From positions 62,001 to 126,000 of the forward strand of contig NZ_LIPT01000005.1 of assembly GCF_001418225.1 (NCBI RefSeq): a stretch of 64,000 nucleotides of DNA. The letters are read 5' to 3'. How positions within the stretch are numbered: the first letter of the stretch is position 1; each line of letters begins with the position of its first letter. Under the pieces are notes generated by a model. It did no database searches and was not told the origin of the DNA. It saw only the letters and a program-made list of their open reading frames with translations. Made by a program: the position numbers and the translations under genes. Origin of the DNA: Pannonibacter indicus (lineage in GTDB: Bacteria > Pseudomonadota > Alphaproteobacteria > Rhizobiales > Stappiaceae). Of the stretch, positions 47,836-57,825 are shown in pieces.

Positions 47836-49611
47836 ATGCGCCCGAACTTCAGTTCCTCGCTCTTTTCAAAGCCTCCCAAGCCTGAGGCTTCGGATGCATT
47901 TGCGCAGAAGACGCAAGTCGACGCACTGAAAGATACGCAAGAAGAGCGGGAAGACGCGGCGCGCCGGATCGGGAACGCGATCGACATGATAGAAACGGAC
48001 CTGCGCAGAGCGACTGCACAGGTGTCCGCAGAGACGGATGATCTTCGAAATCTTCTTTCTTCGCAGCAAGATACGCTGAAAGAGATTCGGATGGACGCCC
48101 TCAACCTGCAGTCGGAGGCGGAGCAGGCCACAGGCACGATGTCCGAGCTTGCGGCCTCTATCGAGGAACTGGCTGGCTCCAGCGGGCAGATTGGAGCGCT
48201 GGTCGAACGTTCAGGCCAGCTGGCACAGGACGCCACCGGCGCTGCGACCGAGGCCAATTCCGGGGTTCTGGAACTGACGGCGGCGATCCTGGATATTGCC
48301 AATGTTGTCCGGCTGATTTCAGGCATCGCCAAGCAGACCAACCTTCTGGCGCTGAATGCCACCATTGAAGCGGCCCGCGCCGGGGACGCCGGACGGGGGT
48401 TTGCGGTTGTTGCCAGCGAAGTGAAGGCGCTTTCGGTGGAAACACAAAAGGCCACGGAAGAAATCGTCAGCAAGATCGAACGGCTTCAGGCTTCGGCGGA
48501 TCTGAGCACCACGTCGGTCAGCCGCATCATTGATGCCGTCGCCGAACTGCGCCCAAGTTTCGCAGAAGTTGAGAATGCGATCCGCGAACAGGTGGCAACC
48601 ACCTCTGATATCAGCCAGAGGGCCAACCAGACCGCTGCCTTCATCGACGAAGTGGGCAAGCGCATCAGCACCATCAACAATTCTGTCTCTCGCGCCGAAG
48701 AAAGCGGAGCCAGCGTCTACGGCGCCGTGGGTAAAATGGCCGCTTCGGTTTCGGCGCTCGGGCCACGCTTCACGATGATGCTGCGCCAGAGCCCGGCCGG
48801 CGACCGCCGGGTCGAAGACCGTCTGCCTTGCCGGATCAACGGAACACTTGCCGTGGCAGGGCACACCGCCGCCGTCGAAGCGCGCGACATTTCCCATGCC
48901 GGCGTCCTGCTTAAGCCGGGCAGCGATGCGCAGATTACAGCCCCCGCCAGTGCACGCCTTTTGCTTGACGGCGTTGGCCAGATTGATCTGCGGATCGTCA
49001 ACAGAAGTGACAATGGCCTGCATTGCCAGTTCTCCCGTATGGACGACATGACGGGCGCGGCCCTCGACAAGCTCATCCATGGCATTCAGACAAAGAATGC
49101 CACTTCCGTCCGCCGGGCCCAGGAGGGAGCTGCCAGAATCAGCGAGGCAATGCACAAGCTCATCGAGACCGGCCGCCTCACGCGGGACGCCTTGTTCGAT
49201 ACCGATTACAAAATCATACAAGGCACCAATCCCGTTCAGTACAGCAACCGTGCGCTGGCACAGCTGGAACAGATCCTGCCGCAGATCCAGGACGCCATCC
49301 TGGCGCAAGATGCAGCGATGATATTTTGCGTGGCGATTGACCGTAATGGCTATCTGCCGGTGCATAACAAAGCCTATTCACATCCGCAGCGGCCGGATGA
49401 TCCGGTCTGGAATGCGGCAAACTGCCGGAACAAGCGCATTTTTGACGACAGGGCGGGCCTGAGCGCCGCACGGAACACGAGACCCGTACTTGTACAGTCT
49501 TACGCCCGTGATATGGGAAATGGTAACGTCGTATGGTTGCAGGAAGTCGACGCCCCCATCACGGTGTGCGGTATCCACTGGGGCGGTTTCAGGACAGCTT
49601 ACAAGCTTTGA
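47836..49611 (+). CDS. Soluble chemoreceptor with PilZ domain
   Basis: A 591-residue MCP without membrane helices. The signalling hairpin is canonical ([20 protein letters not shown], near 172-190). A PilZ domain follows (RRVEDR near 324-329, DISHAG near 351-356), with both c-di-GMP motifs complete. The last 140 residues ([13 protein letters not shown], then [20 protein letters not shown] and [12 protein letters not shown]) form a cytosolic sensor-like domain found in some alphaproteobacterial MCPs. It could couple c-di-GMP to chemotaxis. A short acidic coiled coil precedes the MCP domain. Confidence 0.9.
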   Translation: MRPNFSSSLFSKPPKPEASDAFAQKTQVDALKDTQEEREDAARRIGNAIDMIETDLRRATAQVSAETDDLRNLLSSQQDTLKEIRMDALNLQSEAEQATGTMSELAASIEELAGSSGQIGALVERSGQLAQDATGAATEANSGVLELTAAILDIANVVRLISGIAKQTNLLALNATIEAARAGDAGRGFAVVASEVKALSVETQKATEEIVSKIERLQASADLSTTSVSRIIDAVAELRPSFAEVENAIREQVATTSDISQRANQTAAFIDEVGKRISTINNSVSRAEESGASVYGAVGKMAASVSALGPRFTMMLRQSPAGDRRVEDRLPCRINGTLAVAGHTAAVEARDISHAGVLLKPGSDAQITAPASARLLLDGVGQIDLRIVNRSDNGLHCQFSRMDDMTGAALDKLIHGIQTKNATSVRRAQEGAARISEAMHKLIETGRLTRDALFDTDYKIIQGTNPVQYSNRALAQLEQILPQIQDAILAQDAAMIFCVAIDRNGYLPVHNKAYSHPQRPDDPVWNAANCRNKRIFDDRAGLSAARNTRPVLVQSYARDMGNGNVVWLQEVDAPITVCGIHWGGFRTAYKL

Positions 49612-49684
49612 CAGCACCACCTGCCCGCTGCAAGTTGCAGAATGGGCAGAGAATCAGCTGCGGCATGTGACAGGGAGGCCCTGC

Positions 49685-50362
49685 TTGGCCACGCTCGTAT
49701 TTGACCTGGATGGAACACTGGCCGATACGGCGGAAGATCTGGCAGCTGCCCTCAATGCAGCGCTCGCGGACGCAGGATACGGACCTGTTCCGCTGGAACT
49801 GGCCCGGCCACAGGCCGGCAATGGCGCCGCTGCCCTGATCCGCCTCGGTCTCATGTTTCACGGCGCCGACCCAGCTGAAGCGCCGCTGGACGCCATGCGG
49901 GCTGTTTTTCTGGACTACTATGAGGCCAATATCGCCGCGTTCAGCCGGCCCTACGAAGGTGTCCCCGAAACATTGGAGAAGCTCGCCGGCAGAGGCTGGA
50001 GGCTGGCAATCTGCACCAACAAGCCGGAGTATCTGGCTCGCAAGCTCCTCGACGAGCTGTCGCTGACCCGCCTCTTCGGCTCCATCGTTGGCGGCAACAC
50101 ATATCCGCGGCCCAAACCGGACGCCCTGCCGGTGCTCGGCGCCATACGGCGGGCAGGCGGAGAGCCCTGCAAGGCAATCATGATCGGCGATACGGCGACC
50201 GATATTGCTGCAGCCCGGGCCACGCAGATCCCTGTCATTGCCGTCGATTTCGGCTATGCCAGCGTGCCGGTTGCAGATCTTTGCCCCGACCGGGTCATCT
50301 CCTCTTTCCGGGATCTGTTGCCTGCGCTGGAAACGCTGGGAGCAGCCGCCAGCCCCCTGTAA
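49685..50362 (+). CDS. gph: Phosphoglycolate phosphatase
   Basis: A 225-residue HAD hydrolase: nucleophile motif FDLDGTLADT at residues 5-14, ICTNKPE (motif 2), KPKP-like RPKPDALPV, and MIGDTATDIAAAR (motif 4). It is of the Gph type that dephosphorylates 2-phosphoglycolate. TTG at 49685 is chosen because ACAGGGAGG lies seven bases upstream; a longer frame is open but runs back into the chemoreceptor gene. Confidence 0.88.
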   Translation: MATLVFDLDGTLADTAEDLAAALNAALADAGYGPVPLELARPQAGNGAAALIRLGLMFHGADPAEAPLDAMRAVFLDYYEANIAAFSRPYEGVPETLEKLAGRGWRLAICTNKPEYLARKLLDELSLTRLFGSIVGGNTYPRPKPDALPVLGAIRRAGGEPCKAIMIGDTATDIAAARATQIPVIAVDFGYASVPVADLCPDRVISSFRDLLPALETLGAAASPL

Positions 50363-50454
50363 CCGGGCTGTTCATAACGCCGAAATTCTTGGTCCATCCC
50401 CTCTTGCGCTGCCCCGTAGAATGTCATAGAAGCCGTCCCACGCTGCACAGCGGC

Positions 50455-50529
50455 GGGCGATTAGCTCAGCGGGAGAGCGTTCCGTTCACACCGGAAAGGT
50501 CGCAGGTTCAATCCCTGCATCGCCCACCA
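50455..50529 (+). tRNA. tRNA-Val (CAC)
   Basis: All arms pair: acceptor GGGCGAT/ATCGCCC, D-stem GCTC/GAGC, anticodon stem TTCCG/CGGAA with the loop TTCACAC (anticodon CAC), and T-stem GCAGG/CCTGC with TTCAATC. The 3' CCA is encoded. It reads GUG. Confidence 0.97.
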
Positions 50530-50796
50530 TTTTCTCCTTCTTTACCCAGATCCGCAACCAAGGAGTTGGGACAGTTTTTTTCACACCAGAATACCTGAAT
50601 GGTTGAAATTTACTCTCTCAAAAGGTGACGGGCTTTCCTTGTGACTTATCGTCACTTTTACTTACATAGCTTTTCAACTAGTTTATTTAATCCAAGCCAG
50701 ATTTCATCATAAGTCAAACTTGCCCTTTCCATTTGAGTTAACGGTTCCTTCAAGAGACTCGCTCTACCGTGACAGCATCTCAACCGAGGATGCATC
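50530..50796. other. A/T-rich gap between tRNA-Val and the globin chemoreceptor
   Basis: A stretch of 267 bases distinctly richer in A/T than the flanks. It holds the promoter of the globin chemoreceptor. A T7 run after GGGACAG at 50565-50582 could end the tRNA transcript. No gene, integrase or duplicated tRNA end is seen. Confidence 0.4.
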
Positions 50797-52158
50797 ATGT
50801 TGTACAGTGACGAGGAAATGAGGGGCCGTCTGAGCTTTGCAAGGATTGACGCTGAGACGAAGTCGACCCTTACGAAACTCTGGCCTTTCGTCCAGAAGGC
50901 ACTGCCGGCCGTGCTTGACGGCTTCTATTCCCATCTCAAGTCACAGCCGAAGATGGCGGCTCTTGTCGGAAATCGCGAGGACATGCTCAAGAAGGCCCAA
51001 GGCGGTCACTGGGCCAAGCTGTTCTCCGGCCGGTTTGACAAGGATTATTTCGAGAGCATAGACCGCATTGGCCGTGCCCATGTCCGCATCGGACTGGAGC
51101 CGAAGTGGTATATCGCAGGCTATCAGTATATCCTGAATGAGCTGGTCAACATCGTCCTGAAGAAGCACCGTTTCTCTCAGCACAGGGCACTGACCGCCGT
51201 GCAGGCGCTCAACAAGGCAGTGCTGTTCGACCTGGATCTTGCCATTTCGACCTATCAGGATGTTCTGATGGAGCTGCAACAGGAACAGGAGCGGCAGATC
51301 AACCACGCCATCGACACTTTCAAGGTCAAGGTGGACGCCACCATGACGGAGGTGAGCAACAGCGCCGAGAAGATGACCCGTCAGGCCATGTCCCTGTCTG
51401 ACATGTCCGTTTCTGCGAACGCAGAGGCCTCTGAAGCTGCACGTTCCTCCGTTCAGACGACCAACAATATCCAAACGATCGCCGCAGCGACGGAGGAGCT
51501 GTCCAGCTCCATCGCCGAGATTTCACGACAGGTCACCGGCGCCTCTGATGTGGCGCGCCGGGCGAATGGCGAGACGAACCGGACATCTGCCGAAGTCGGG
51601 CGCCTGTCCGATTCGGCCCAGAAAATCGGGGACGTCATCAGCCTCATTCAGGCCATTGCAGAGCAGACCAATCTCCTCGCCCTCAATGCCACGATCGAGG
51701 CCGCCCGTGCTGGCGAAGCCGGACGCGGATTTGCCGTCGTGGCAGCCGAAGTGAAGGAACTGGCGAACCAGACTTCCAAGGCGACGGAAGAGATTTCGTC
51801 CCAGATCTCCGCCATCCAGTTGGCCACCCAGAACGCCGTGAAGTCGATCAATGCGATTTCCGAGACGGTGAGGGAAGTCGACAACATGACGGCCACCATC
51901 GCCGCAGCGGTGGAGCAGCAGGGTGCGGCAACGCGCGAGATTTCGTCGAACATCCAGAGCGCAGCCTCCGGCTCCCAGTCTCTGGCCGGCAACGTTGACC
52001 GTGTGGCCGGTGCCATTGCCCAGACAGGCACCGCCGCCGCAGATTTCCAGGTGGCGGCCGATGGGCTCAAGAGCTGCTCGGCGCAGCTCGGGGATGATGT
52101 GCGCCACTTCTTCGAGAACCTGCAGAAGATTGCAGCTGCGGCCAGCAAGGCGGCCTGA
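50797..52158 (+). CDS. Globin-coupled chemoreceptor
   Basis: A 453-residue soluble MCP. Residues 1-165 are a protoglobin/globin-coupled-sensor domain with the proximal haem His at H95 in [18 protein letters not shown]. The rest is an MCP domain ([21 protein letters not shown], near 288-308). HemAT-like proteins sense O2. It has no membrane helix. Confidence 0.93.
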   Translation: MLYSDEEMRGRLSFARIDAETKSTLTKLWPFVQKALPAVLDGFYSHLKSQPKMAALVGNREDMLKKAQGGHWAKLFSGRFDKDYFESIDRIGRAHVRIGLEPKWYIAGYQYILNELVNIVLKKHRFSQHRALTAVQALNKAVLFDLDLAISTYQDVLMELQQEQERQINHAIDTFKVKVDATMTEVSNSAEKMTRQAMSLSDMSVSANAEASEAARSSVQTTNNIQTIAAATEELSSSIAEISRQVTGASDVARRANGETNRTSAEVGRLSDSAQKIGDVISLIQAIAEQTNLLALNATIEAARAGEAGRGFAVVAAEVKELANQTSKATEEISSQISAIQLATQNAVKSINAISETVREVDNMTATIAAAVEQQGAATREISSNIQSAASGSQSLAGNVDRVAGAIAQTGTAAADFQVAADGLKSCSAQLGDDVRHFFENLQKIAAAASKAA

Positions 52159-52348
52159 AGACTTCTCCTGAAAATCGACAGGCAGCCCCCTCCCCCTTGG
52201 GCCTGCCTGTTTGCGTCAAGCATTGGCCACTGCACTCTCTCCTAGGGCAAATCAGCGGCAGAACAGGCAAATACGGACAGCTCACCCATTTCCGAGCTTT
52301 TCTTGCTAGACTTTGCGCAGTGATTCTCCGAAGTCAGCGGATGGGCGA

Positions 52349-54214
52349 ATGAGCTTCAAGCCGGCAAATGCTGCCACCACGACACTCGACATAATGCGCA
52401 AGGCCGTGGCCCTGCAGCAGGCCGGTGAAGTCGAGAAAGCGCAGCGGCTTTACAAAACCGTCCTTAAGAAGAACCCTTCCTCTCCGGATGCCAACCACCT
52501 TCTGGGGGTCTGCTACCGGCAGCTGGGCTTCCCCAAACGGGCAGTGGAGTTCATCCGCAAGGCAATTTCCCTCGCACCGGACCGCGCCCCCTATCATGCC
52601 AATCTGGCACGCGCGCTCTCTGACCTTGATGAAGATAACCATGCCGATGTGCTGGCCGCAGCCGAACGGGCCGTGGCACTGGATCCCAGGCTTGCCGAAG
52701 CGCAAAGCCTGCGTGCCGTGGCCATGACCAAACTGGGCCGGGAGACTGAGGCAGAGGAAATCTTCAAGCAGATTGTCGCGGATCATCCAGGCTACGGAGA
52801 TGCCTACCGCAACTATGGCGTTCTGTTGCGGGATCAGAAGAAGTTCCATCAGGCCGTTGAGTTCTTCGACAAGGCCATCCAGATCGATCCCAGCAATTCC
52901 GACATATGGGTCCAGCGGGCCCGCTCAAGACTTGAAGCAGAGCAGTATGACAAGTCAGGCGAGGAACTGAGGCTTGCTCTTCAACTCTTCCCCGGGAATG
53001 ATGATCTCCAGCATGAAATGGCACGCCTGCTGTTCCGGATTGGCGAAGCATCGGATGCCCTGCCCTTTGCAGAAGCTGCCATGGCAGCGAACCCGCAGGA
53101 TGTTGCAAGGCATGTCACCCTAGGTGTCATTCTGCAAAGCATGAGCCGGTCCACGGACGCGATAAAGGTCCTGCGGAAGGGTATCGAACTGGCGAATGGC
53201 GACCTTCCGGTTGCGGAGTGGAATCTCGCCCTAGCCTATCTGGGAGCGGGCAACATTGCAGAGGGCTGGAAGCACTATGGTGCCCGCTTCAAGGCGGAAA
53301 TCACGTCCTGCCTCAACCGCAAATTCCGGAAGCCCCAATGGGATGGGTCTGATCTGACTGGCAAGACGATCATGATCTGGAATGATCAGGGGGTTGGCGA
53401 CTGCCTCCGCTCCGGCACGCTGATTGCCGACATCATGGAGATGGCAGACAAGGTGATCATCGAGGTGCCGAAGAAACTGGTCGCACCTTTCGAGCATAGT
53501 TTCCCGGATGCCCTGACACGCACACCGACGTTTGAATCCATCACCCTGATGGCCACCACCGATGATTATGACTTCCAGATCTCCTCGGCAGATCTTCCGC
53601 GCTATATCCGCAATGATCTGGAGTCTTTCAAGAAAACACGGCATCCCGTGTTCAAGATCAACACCCGGCGCGCCCGTGAACTTTACCGCCGGATTCCTGA
53701 CGCCGACAAGAAACCGGTTGTCGGTGTCTCATGGCGCTCCAGCAAGCTGGCTCCTGCCCGTGCGAAAAATTACCTTTCGGTGATGGATTTTGCACCGGTT
53801 GTCGAGACGAAAGGTATCGTCTTCGTCAATCTGCAATATTCCTGCATCGACCGGGAGGTTACTTACCTTCAGGAAGGGCGCGGCGCAAACCTGATTCACT
53901 TTGCCGACATTGACCAGATGAACAACATTGAGGATGCGGCTGCACTTGCCTCGTGCTGTGATCTTGTCATAACGGCAAACACAAGCGTTTCAGACATTGC
54001 CGGCTGCTACGGCATGCCCTGCTGGACCTTCGGCGACGACATCAGTCATTACATGCTCGGGCAGGAGCAGACACCCTGGTTCCCCAGGACAACCTACACG
54101 AAACTCAAGCCCGGCCAGCCTGTCGTTGAGCTGATTCCGGGGCTTGTCGAGCGGCTGGAAAGCTGGAAATCGTCGTTCTCTCCCGAAGAGCGCATGAAGC
54201 GCCTGCAGCTGTGA
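52349..54214 (+). CDS. TPR-glycosyltransferase, FlmG-like
   Basis: A 621-residue cytoplasmic protein. About residues 14-320 are TPR repeats (AVALQQAGEVEKAQRLYKTV, then NHLLGVCYRQLGFPKRAVEF, and others); the C-terminal half (about 335-600) is a GT-B-like transferase domain ending in DLVITANTSVSDIAGCYGMP and TPWFPRTTY, the pattern of TPR-linked glycosyltransferases such as Caulobacter FlmG, which adds pseudaminic acid to flagellin. It is followed after six bases by neuA, so a role in transferring the CMP-sugar to protein is inferred. Donor specificity is not deducible. ATG 52349 is used. Confidence 0.8.
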   Translation: MSFKPANAATTTLDIMRKAVALQQAGEVEKAQRLYKTVLKKNPSSPDANHLLGVCYRQLGFPKRAVEFIRKAISLAPDRAPYHANLARALSDLDEDNHADVLAAAERAVALDPRLAEAQSLRAVAMTKLGRETEAEEIFKQIVADHPGYGDAYRNYGVLLRDQKKFHQAVEFFDKAIQIDPSNSDIWVQRARSRLEAEQYDKSGEELRLALQLFPGNDDLQHEMARLLFRIGEASDALPFAEAAMAANPQDVARHVTLGVILQSMSRSTDAIKVLRKGIELANGDLPVAEWNLALAYLGAGNIAEGWKHYGARFKAEITSCLNRKFRKPQWDGSDLTGKTIMIWNDQGVGDCLRSGTLIADIMEMADKVIIEVPKKLVAPFEHSFPDALTRTPTFESITLMATTDDYDFQISSADLPRYIRNDLESFKKTRHPVFKINTRRARELYRRIPDADKKPVVGVSWRSSKLAPARAKNYLSVMDFAPVVETKGIVFVNLQYSCIDREVTYLQEGRGANLIHFADIDQMNNIEDAAALASCCDLVITANTSVSDIAGCYGMPCWTFGDDISHYMLGQEQTPWFPRTTYTKLKPGQPVVELIPGLVERLESWKSSFSPEERMKRLQL

Positions 54215-54220
54215 GGCATC

Positions 54221-54910
54221 ATGGCAGCGCCCACGCAAGTCACCGCCATCATTCCTGCAAGGGCCGGGTCAAAGGGATTGCCGGGCAAGAACATCCGGCC
54301 GCTGGCGGGCAAGCCGCTGTACCGGCATAGTGTCGATGCTGCGCTCGCCGCTGGAATCGGCCGTGTGATCATCAGCACCGATATCGGTGAGATCTTCACT
54401 CATGACCTGCCCCCGCAGGTGGAATGCATCCGGCGCCCGCTGGAACTGGCAACGGACAGCACGACGATGGCGGAGGTGCTGCGCGACCTCTTGCCCAGCG
54501 CAGGCGTCACTTCAGGCCTTGCCGTTCTGTTGCAGCCCACGTCGCCGCTGCGCAAGGCCGAGACCGTGCGCAAGGGCATCGGTCTGTTCCGGCAAGGCGA
54601 CGCCAGCATGGTCATGAGCGTATCTCCGGCAGATTCCGCCGTGCTGAAGTGGGGTTTTGCGGAGGGAGACCGGTTCGTGCCGCTGGTTTCTCCAGATTTC
54701 TGTTTTGCGAACCGGCAGGACTTGCCAGCCCTGATCAGGCCCAACGGCGTTCTCTATGTTTTTGATGCGGCGCAGTTCATCGCAGATGGCAACTTTTCTG
54801 CTGCATCGATCCGCGTGCTGCCGGTTAGCGCGAACGAGGCTCAGGACATTGATACGGCTGAAGACTTTCAGCGCTGCGCAGATCTGATGGCGAAGGGGGA
54901 ACTGACGTGA
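54221..54910 (+). CDS. neuA: CMP-nonulosonate cytidylyltransferase
   Basis: A 229-residue NeuA-type enzyme. The CTP loop is IIPARAGSKGLPGKNIRPL (near 10-28), followed by DSTTMAEVL, LLQPTSPLR and QDIDTAEDF near the C-terminus. It activates sialic acid or a relative as CMP-sugar. It overlaps neuB by four bases (GTGA) and follows the TPR-glycosyltransferase. A sugar-specific call (Neu5Ac, legionaminate or pseudaminate) cannot be made from this sequence alone. Confidence 0.92.
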   Translation: MAAPTQVTAIIPARAGSKGLPGKNIRPLAGKPLYRHSVDAALAAGIGRVIISTDIGEIFTHDLPPQVECIRRPLELATDSTTMAEVLRDLLPSAGVTSGLAVLLQPTSPLRKAETVRKGIGLFRQGDASMVMSVSPADSAVLKWGFAEGDRFVPLVSPDFCFANRQDLPALIRPNGVLYVFDAAQFIADGNFSAASIRVLPVSANEAQDIDTAEDFQRCADLMAKGELT

Positions 54911-55956
54911 AAATCGCTCACAGAGACATTGGTCCCGCGCATCCCCCGCTGGTGATTGCAGAAATCGGCATCAATCATGGCGGCAACCTTGATGTTGCAA
55001 AGGCCATGGTGCGCGCTGCAGCCCAGAGCGGCTGCGAGATGATCAAGCACCAGACGCATATCGTCGAGGACGAGATGACGGATGAGGCCAGGGAGATCTT
55101 CCCGCCCAATGCCGATGTCTCGATCTTCGAGGTGATGCGGCGCTGCGCCCTGCCGCTGGAGGCGGAGAAAGAGCTGAAGGCCTATACCGAAAGCCTCGGC
55201 CTCATCTACATCTCCACGCCCTTTTCCCGCGCGGCCGCCGATTTCCTCAACTCCATCGATGTGCCCGGCTTCAAGATCGGCAGCGGTGAATGCGATCACC
55301 TGCCGCTGATCCGGCACATTGCCGGTTTCGGCAAGCCGGTGATCATGAGCACAGGTATGCAGACACTGGAGAGCATCCGCCCTTCGGTCGAGATCCTTGA
55401 CAAGGCCGGCATTGGCTATGCCCTGCTGGAATGCACGAACCTCTATCCCTCCCCACCGGAGATCGTTTCCCTCAGGGGGGTGACGGATCTGAAGGCGGCA
55501 TTTCCCAATGCGGTTGTCGGCTTCTCCGATCACAGCATCGGCCCGGAGATGGCGCTGGCCTCCGTGGCACTCGGCGCCTGTATTCTGGAGCGGCATTTCA
55601 CCGACACACGCTACCGCAAGGGGCCGGATATTTCCTGTTCCATGGACCCTTCTGAACTGCGGTTTCTGATCGAGCGCTCGCGGGAGATCCACATGGCGCT
55701 TCACAACGAAAAGAAGCGCACGGCGCCGGAGGAAGATGTCTACCGCTTCGCCCGCGGATCCGTTGTGGCGGACCGGGATCTGCCGGAAGGCCATGTGATC
55801 ACCGAAGCCGATATCTGGGCGCGGCGGCCGGGCAACGGCGAGATCCCCGTCTCGCGGTTTGACGAAATCATCGGGCGGAAGCTGACGCTTGCGGTCAGGC
55901 GCAATCAGCAACTGCGCTGGAGCGATCTGGCTCCTGCTCCGGAGACCCGCCAATGA
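54907..55956 (+). CDS. neuB: Nonulosonic acid synthase NeuB
   Basis: A 349-residue NeuB-type synthase. The PEP-binding barrel shows IAEIGINHGGN (near 17-27), FKIGSGECDHLPL (near 120-132), STGMQTLESI, LECTNLYPSP and GFSDHSIGPEMA. A C-terminal SAF (antifreeze-like) domain (about 290-340) is present, as in sialic and legionaminic synthases. It condenses PEP with ManNAc or a 6-deoxy-diacetamido relative. The start is GTG 54907, which overlaps the neuA stop. Confidence 0.93.
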   Translation: MKIAHRDIGPAHPPLVIAEIGINHGGNLDVAKAMVRAAAQSGCEMIKHQTHIVEDEMTDEAREIFPPNADVSIFEVMRRCALPLEAEKELKAYTESLGLIYISTPFSRAAADFLNSIDVPGFKIGSGECDHLPLIRHIAGFGKPVIMSTGMQTLESIRPSVEILDKAGIGYALLECTNLYPSPPEIVSLRGVTDLKAAFPNAVVGFSDHSIGPEMALASVALGACILERHFTDTRYRKGPDISCSMDPSELRFLIERSREIHMALHNEKKRTAPEEDVYRFARGSVVADRDLPEGHVITEADIWARRPGNGEIPVSRFDEIIGRKLTLAVRRNQQLRWSDLAPAPETRQ

Positions 55957-57074
55957 CCGCCCGGCGGCTCCTGTTTCTGACCGGTACCCGGGCCGATTTC
56001 GGCAAGCTGGAACCGCTTGCCATCGCAGCAAGAGATGCCGGCCACGAGGTGACTTTTTTCGTCACCGGCATGCATATGCTGGAAAAATACGGCCTCACCC
56101 GCAACGAGGTGCAGCGGCTGCCGGGTGTGGTGAAGCATGAGTTCATCAACCAGCGGCTGGGCGACCCGCAGGACATCATCCTGTCCAAGACGATCCTCGG
56201 TCTTTCGGACTGGGTTCATGAGAACAGGCCGGATCTGACCATCGTGCATGGCGACCGGATCGAAGCCCTTGCCGGTGCGCTGGTCTGCGCGACCAATTAC
56301 ATCCGCTGTGCCCATATTGAAGGCGGTGAGGTGTCAGGCACGATCGATGAGGTCTACCGCCATTGCAACACCAAGCTCTGTACCTACCACTTTGTCAGCT
56401 CTGAAGCCGCAAGAGCACGGGTCCTGACATTGGGGGAAGAGCCAGGTACGGTCTTCAACATCGGTTCTCCGGAGCTGGACTTCCATGGCGGACCATCCGG
56501 CGTCACGCTCGATGAAGTCTGCAAGCATTACGCAATTCCCTTCAAGGATTACGGGATTGCAGTGTTTCATCCGGTAACATCGGAGCGGGACACGATCGCT
56601 GCACAGGCGCAAAGCCTGTTCTCTGCTTTGTCGGCAAGCGGACGGAACTTTATTGTCATCTCCCCGAACAACGATCCCGGCTCAGAGGATATCTTTGCCG
56701 AGATCGAGCGGCTGGATCCCGGGCGCTTCCGGCACCTGCCCAACATGCGTTTTGCCTACTTCTCTGAGCTGATGAAGAATGCGGCTGCCATCATCGGCAA
56801 CTCCAGTGCCGGTGTGCGTGAAGCCCCGTTCCTAGGCATTCCCAGCCTCAATCTCGGCACCCGGCAGCTCAACAGATCCGTGGCGCCAACCATCACGGAA
56901 GCCTCAGCCTTCGACCGCGAGGCCATCGCGGATTTCCTGACCAACAGATGGGGCCAGCGCTTCGCCTCCGACCGCAGCTTCGGGCAGGGCAACTCGGCGG
57001 CCCGTTTTGTCGAGATCCTGAATGGTCCCGGCTTCTGGGATGCCCCGCTGCAGAAGCACTTCTACAGCGCGTGA
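55953..57074 (+). CDS. neuC: Hydrolysing UDP-HexNAc 2-epimerase NeuC
   Basis: A 373-residue GT-B-like epimerase of the hydrolysing type. It shows LTGTRADFGKLEPL (near 9-22), VHGDRIEAL (near 98-106), HIEGGEVSGTIDE (near 119-131), NSSAGVREAPFLGIP and LGTRQ. It releases a free 2-epimerised sugar (ManNAc from UDP-GlcNAc, or the diacetamido equivalent from UDP-diNAcBac as LegG does). It overlaps neuB by four bases (ATGA). No 4,6-dehydratase/aminotransferase pair of the legionaminate route is in the window, which leans to a ManNAc/Neu5Ac route. Confidence 0.92.
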   Translation: MTARRLLFLTGTRADFGKLEPLAIAARDAGHEVTFFVTGMHMLEKYGLTRNEVQRLPGVVKHEFINQRLGDPQDIILSKTILGLSDWVHENRPDLTIVHGDRIEALAGALVCATNYIRCAHIEGGEVSGTIDEVYRHCNTKLCTYHFVSSEAARARVLTLGEEPGTVFNIGSPELDFHGGPSGVTLDEVCKHYAIPFKDYGIAVFHPVTSERDTIAAQAQSLFSALSASGRNFIVISPNNDPGSEDIFAEIERLDPGRFRHLPNMRFAYFSELMKNAAAIIGNSSAGVREAPFLGIPSLNLGTRQLNRSVAPTITEASAFDREAIADFLTNRWGQRFASDRSFGQGNSAARFVEILNGPGFWDAPLQKHFYSA

Positions 57075-57105
57075 TAGCTGATGCTCCTGACCAGCTTCTG
57101 CTTTT

Positions 57106-57825
57106 TCAAGACGTAATGCGTTGCGCCACCGCGTGATACCGGGAAGCGTGCGCCGAGACGGTCAACACCGTCCGGCGGACCAGCACCAGCTCCTTCAATT
57201 GGAACTGCCCCTCAAGCAGCCGCGAAATTTTGTCTGGATCGAAATAGCTCTGGACCGTGCCAAGCTCATGGTCTTTGGAGACGGTCAACTCTCCGGTAAA
57301 TCCCTGATCCTGCAACTCACTGTCTTCCGGGCTGATCAGATCAAGATAGAACAGGGCGCCGGGCTTCAATACCCTTGCAATTTCCCCTATCGCCACTCTG
57401 GCATGCTCGAAGGGCATGGAATCAAGAACAGCATGGGAGACAGCCGCATCAAAAAAGCCATCCTCGAAGGGCAAACTGCGCCCGTCGCCGCAGATCAGAC
57501 GCCCTTCTGCATCCCCGCAGCCGACAGCCGAAAGCCAGCTACGGCCAGCCGCAATGGCCTTGTCAGACAGATCAATGCCCCGGCCATCCAGCCCGAGGTC
57601 CAGCGCAAGGCGGACATGACGGCCGAGGCCGCAGCCGAAGTCCAGAATGCGGGAAGCGGGGCCAAAGCCCTCCCTGTACTGCACCGTGTCCAGACCGGTA
57701 CGCTTGGCCACATGACGGGCGAAGAAGCGGATCACTTCCTCATTGGGATAGAAAAGAAAGTTGCCGCCACGGTCATAGGCGGCGTTCCACTCGCTGCGTC
57801 TCGTGTCCTTTTGCATAGGTCTCAT
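57106..57825 (-). CDS. Class I SAM-dependent methyltransferase
   Basis: A 239-residue methyltransferase with motif I ILDFGCGLGRHVRLAL (near 61-76), GRGIDLSDKAI (motif II) and FDAAVSHAVLDSMPF (near 125). It is fully coupled to the CMAH-like gene upstream: ATG at 57825 overlaps that gene's stop by four bases. A function on the same nonulosonic acid, such as O-methylation, is inferred from context only. It converges with neuC (31 bases between the stops). Confidence 0.85.
   Translation of the reverse strand: MRPMQKDTRRSEWNAAYDRGGNFLFYPNEEVIRFFARHVAKRTGLDTVQYREGFGPASRILDFGCGLGRHVRLALDLGLDGRGIDLSDKAIAAGRSWLSAVGCGDAEGRLICGDGRSLPFEDGFFDAAVSHAVLDSMPFEHARVAIGEIARVLKPGALFYLDLISPEDSELQDQGFTGELTVSKDHELGTVQSYFDPDKISRLLEGQFQLKELVLVRRTVLTVSAHASRYHAVAQRITS

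Noticed and set aside
50530-50796. Attachment site or integrated element after tRNA-Val
   Set aside because: No integrase and no repeated tRNA 3' end could be found in the window.
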